Positions 60,742-64,000 of a DNA stretch of 64,000 nucleotides are shown here, one piece after another (the stretch's first letter is position 1; every line of letters starts with the position of its first letter). Source of the DNA: Epiperipatus broadwayi. Taxonomy: Eukaryota > Onychophora > Udeonychophora > Euonychophora > Peripatidae. The notes under the pieces are model-generated. The model made no database searches. It worked only from the letters and a program-made list of their open reading frames with translations, and had not been told where the DNA came from. The DNA lies in NCBI GenBank assembly GCA_028023455.1, contig JAQFVV010006216.1:3364877-3428876 (forward strand), in the 5' to 3' direction. Made by a program: the position numbers and the translations under genes.

Positions 60742-61221
60742 TATTTATATATTGATAACTTTTTAGGTAGAAAAGTAGATTTAAATATTGAGGTGTAACA
60801 CAGACTCCACCGTACTGTTATTGTACTTATCAACTTAAAAAATAAATATTTCATCATAATAATATAATTACTTCAACTAAATTAATTGTATGTAGAACCA
60901 TTTCTGTCAAATTTATTATGTAGAAGTAAGACCTGAACTCTATTGAAGAAATTCTATTTCAGGATCAGCATGAGTCATATGTAGATTTAATGATTTGCTG
61001 TTTACAGAACAATTCACCCATATTTTTTTTTCTTTTAGAATTAGAATGATCCTATTCATTTATAATTGATTGCTAATGAAAATATATGCATTGTTTTTTT
61101 TAATGATATATAAACAAAAAAATTTATTTTAAAATAAGTTAATATCCTAATAAATCTGATTATTATCACATATTTTTAGTCTTTTTGTTATTACATATTA
61201 TATCTTCATTTTCTCTTTTAG
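60742..61221 (+). other. Intron 4 end before exon 5
   Basis: AT-rich, with a pyrimidine-rich acceptor CATTTTCTCTTTTAG. Confidence 0.5.
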
Positions 61222-61499
61222 CATTTGTAGTAAGACATCAGTTTCCTCAGTCTCATTCTAATTTATCATCTCATCATCTGAGGCCTACTCTCAAACCTGA
61301 ACAAGAAAAAGGATTAGTGCGCAATCCGTACATCAAGCAAGATTCTTCCAAGTATCAATATAAACCATCCCAGGATTCAGTATCTTATAAGCAGCAGACA
61401 ACAAACCATCAAGCAGGAAGTGAAAGAGAATTAAGTAAAACTAACCAGATTCCACACTCGGTTAAACCATCAAGTACAAATCCTTTCATTCCACTTCAA
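61222..61499 (+). CDS. Host gene exon 5: disordered Ser/Gln/Lys-rich region
   Basis: A 278-bp exon after acceptor TTCTCTTTTAG, beginning with two bases that complete the split codon of exon 4. It ends in phase 0 at CTTCAA|GTAAGT. It encodes 92 residues rich in Ser, Gln, His, Pro and Lys (for example FVVRHQFPQSHSNLSSHH at the start, NPFIPLQ at the end), with no stops. Direct joining to exon 4 gives a smooth Pro-rich stretch. The closing FIPLQ-like motif could be a short binding motif of the kind found in disordered tails of mRNA-decay factors; this is inference. The next exon and the stop codon were not found in the remaining 2.5 kb. Confidence 0.8.
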
Positions 61500-64000
61500 G
61501 TAAGTTTTTATATTTAATTTAATCTTATCTCTATTAAAGGCATTACAAACATAAAACAATAGAATTTAGAGGTCTTTATCTAATTACCAATAAATTATAA
61601 AGATATTTATATCAGTTAAAACAGATTTAATCATATTTGCTTACTTAATTCCATCTATAATGACAAATTTAATTTATATAAAATACAAAATATTGACAAA
61701 AATAGTAATTTTTAAAAGAACAATTGCTAGAAAAATCCATGTTCTACCAAAATTATTTTAAATGTCATTTCATTCAATAGAGAATAAATTTTGTAATAAT
61801 TATTTTTTTAAGTTAGGATTAAATGGTTAAGCAAAGGTATCATTTCTTTTTTTATAATAGATTTTTTTTAAAGCTAATTTAATGTAAATGATATTTTACA
61901 TAGCATGCAAAGATGTAAAAAATTTGATGTAGAATATTATCATGAAATTTTCCTATCACTTGAGCCTCAATTCTTAATTCATCTTTCCTTGAGTTTTGAG
62001 GGGAAATCAAAAAATAACTGGAATTTTATAATAAAAAATTATTTATTTATTTTTAAATGTTATAAATTTAATCTTTTTCAAATTACTATCCATTTGATGC
62101 AATATGCCAGACTAAATGTGTTTTTATTTTTGAAAGTATTCCAGAAATACTTGCAAAGTGATGCCTTTTAATGCCTCTCATTTTTTCCACCATTTCTAAG
62201 TCTGCAAAAAAAAAAAATTGAGATGTTTTTTCATTCAAGAGATTAAAAAAAAATTGCATGAAGTGATAGTGAGCAAATATGGCTGATAGATAAGCTGAAT
62301 CATGTTGAATTTAATTAAAACGTATTTCACACTCTAGGCTTTGAGAAATGATACTTTATTGGGATGGAACTAGCATTCTTTTCTTTGTCACAAAACAGGA
62401 TATTTATATTTTATTGCAACACATAAATGTTTCAGAACTTGCAGATAGAATGCCTGACAGTTACAAACTAAATCTGAGAGAAAAATGACGTTTGCATTAA
62501 AAAAAAAAAAAAAAACAGCATTGTTTTGACTTTGAACTTCACTTGTGATGCTTTTTAAGGACATGGTAAATTTAACGTTTTAATTAAACCAATCATAAAC
62601 TTGTGTTTTTATGAGATCAGCTTATTTGTAACCTGTTTTAAGCATTACAACTGTTTTTGCTGCCGTTTTCTGCAAACAAAAACAGAATTTAACATTGTTC
62701 AAACTTTTCAATCATTGAAAAAATTGATAAATACGTGACACGCACTTCACAAAAAAATGTGCTGTATTGGCACTATGATTTCACACAGTGATGTTATCTG
62801 GAAGATTAATGCAAAAGGGTACCTGCAAGAAGTATGTAACAGCTGAAGCATATACTATAGCAGATGCACAAACCAGAGAATGATTCTGGTTATTCTCTTC
62901 TTTTTTTAATCTAATTTCATTGCCTTTTCTAAATTTTTTCATTTTTTTTTTTGTCATCTACTCATTTTAATACATTTTTAAACTTTTGTTTTTTCAAATT
63001 AATTCTTATTATTAATAAAATCTATATTTCTAGATTGCTAATTCCCCCACTCCTTCTTAAATGTCCAAGACTATTGCACTTAAAGCAACATCCAACAAAC
63101 TTTTTTTCTTATTTTAACATCAAAGGTGTAAAGAATAATATGCTTGCCATATATTATACATGTAATTGTTTTGCCATAATGATTCATATTGTTCAAAAAT
63201 ATAATAAATGTTAATATTTCTTTTATAATTACTACTTTATTTAATTATGTAAATGACCTACCAATTGTCATTCTAATTGTATTCTGTGTGGTATCAATAA
63301 AAATTTCTTTAAAATTAATATTTTTATTATATTAAAAGTCAGTGCAATTCTCACTCTGTCTTTTTTTTTTTTTTATCATTATTTTGCATCATTAATTAAA
63401 ATATATGATTATTGACTTAGTGTTAGAGAAATTGATTTGTGTTTGTATTTTTGAATCTTAAGTTATTAGCTTGGATAGTATAAAAAGTGACTGCCTGATA
63501 TGTGGATGAAAATCCTGCTCTTCAATTGAAAAAGCCAATAGTCAGATTTAGTTAAATTATTAGCAATTTACTCTTTCTAATACAAATTTTGAAAATAATC
63601 TGATAAAGTCACTTAATAAATGATTTAAACCTTGAGAACAAAATTTAGTTTCAAAATCTCCAATTAACAGAAGTAGATTTCATTTGAATTAATAATGATT
63701 TAATAGGTTTAAGAGTAACATTACAAATATATGCATATTCTGAGCAGACACAGATTGACCATCAGTTTAATAATGGCTAAATTTTAAATGTATAAGAAGT
63801 TTTAAACCTTGAATAAAATGGACCATTAATAAATTAAACGAGGACATTTTTTTCAAATTTGCTATATAAAAAGTATAAACATTAATATAAATTAAAATAA
63901 AAGATGGGAAATATTTTTTAAAAAATTTAAAAGAAGCTGCAACACAGGTCATATGTTGTGCCAATAATAAAAGGTTAACTACTTAATTAATAAAATAGTA
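61500..64000. other. Start of intron 5, no gene recognised
   Basis: AT-rich. A run of 17 A at 62499-62515 could be the tail of an old retroposed insert, but no parent sequence was recognised before it. No further exon with fitting phase was found by eye. Confidence 0.4.

Overview
The window is animal nuclear DNA. It is strongly AT-rich, has spliceosomal GT-AG introns of 9 to 22 kb, and is packed with decayed transposons. The transposon mix (RTE-like LINEs, Ty3/gypsy gag and pol, a GTF2IRD2/ZBED-like hAT, pogo/Tigger elements, a tRNA-derived SINE) and the AT bias suggest an arthropod or another invertebrate, but no species can be named. There is no rRNA gene, CRISPR array or operon.

One host gene crosses the window on the + strand. 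Five exons can be joined by matching splice phases: 14521-14818, 14909-14993, 30354-30467, 52190-52283 and 61222-61499. Both ends of the gene lie outside the window. The exons encode Ser/Asn/Gln/His-rich, probably disordered sequence around one short folded segment that looks like a double-stranded-RNA-binding domain, split over exons 2 and 3. The gene is most likely an RNA-metabolism protein. The C-terminal region of an XRN1-like exonuclease is a candidate that I could not confirm.

The rest is a nested transposon graveyard. 0.4-5.9 kb: a TIR element (copy A) and a broken Ty3/gypsy gag ending in a polypurine tract and LTR start. 11.3-14.1 kb: two antisense LINE remnants. 15.2-17.3 kb and 28.1-30.3 kb: copies B and C of the TIR family. 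22.6-23.3 kb: a 200-bp direct repeat. 26.4-27.5 kb: a foldback element. 31.4-32.7 kb: a pogo-like internal-deletion element carrying a hAT MITE, a hairpin insert and a tiny LINE tail. 33.2-39.8 kb: an antisense LTR element with 1.85-kb LTRs and a decayed gag. 41.2-41.6 kb: a LINE endonuclease remnant. 46.9-49.0 kb: antisense gypsy gag-pol. 49.9-51.8 kb: a hAT transposase pseudogene interrupted by a SINE. 53.0-53.7 kb: a LINE reverse transcriptase cut off at the start of a 7-kb TA-flanked pogo-like element (53.7-60.7 kb) that contains further insertions.

The most unusual observations are the A/B/C family, in which an about 1.6-kb core lies in opposite orientations relative to two unequal ends, and a 165-bp piece of pogo-like transposase in intron 4 that could be spliced into the host gene without breaking its frame. 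Everything here was read by eye; no alignment, search or expression data were available.
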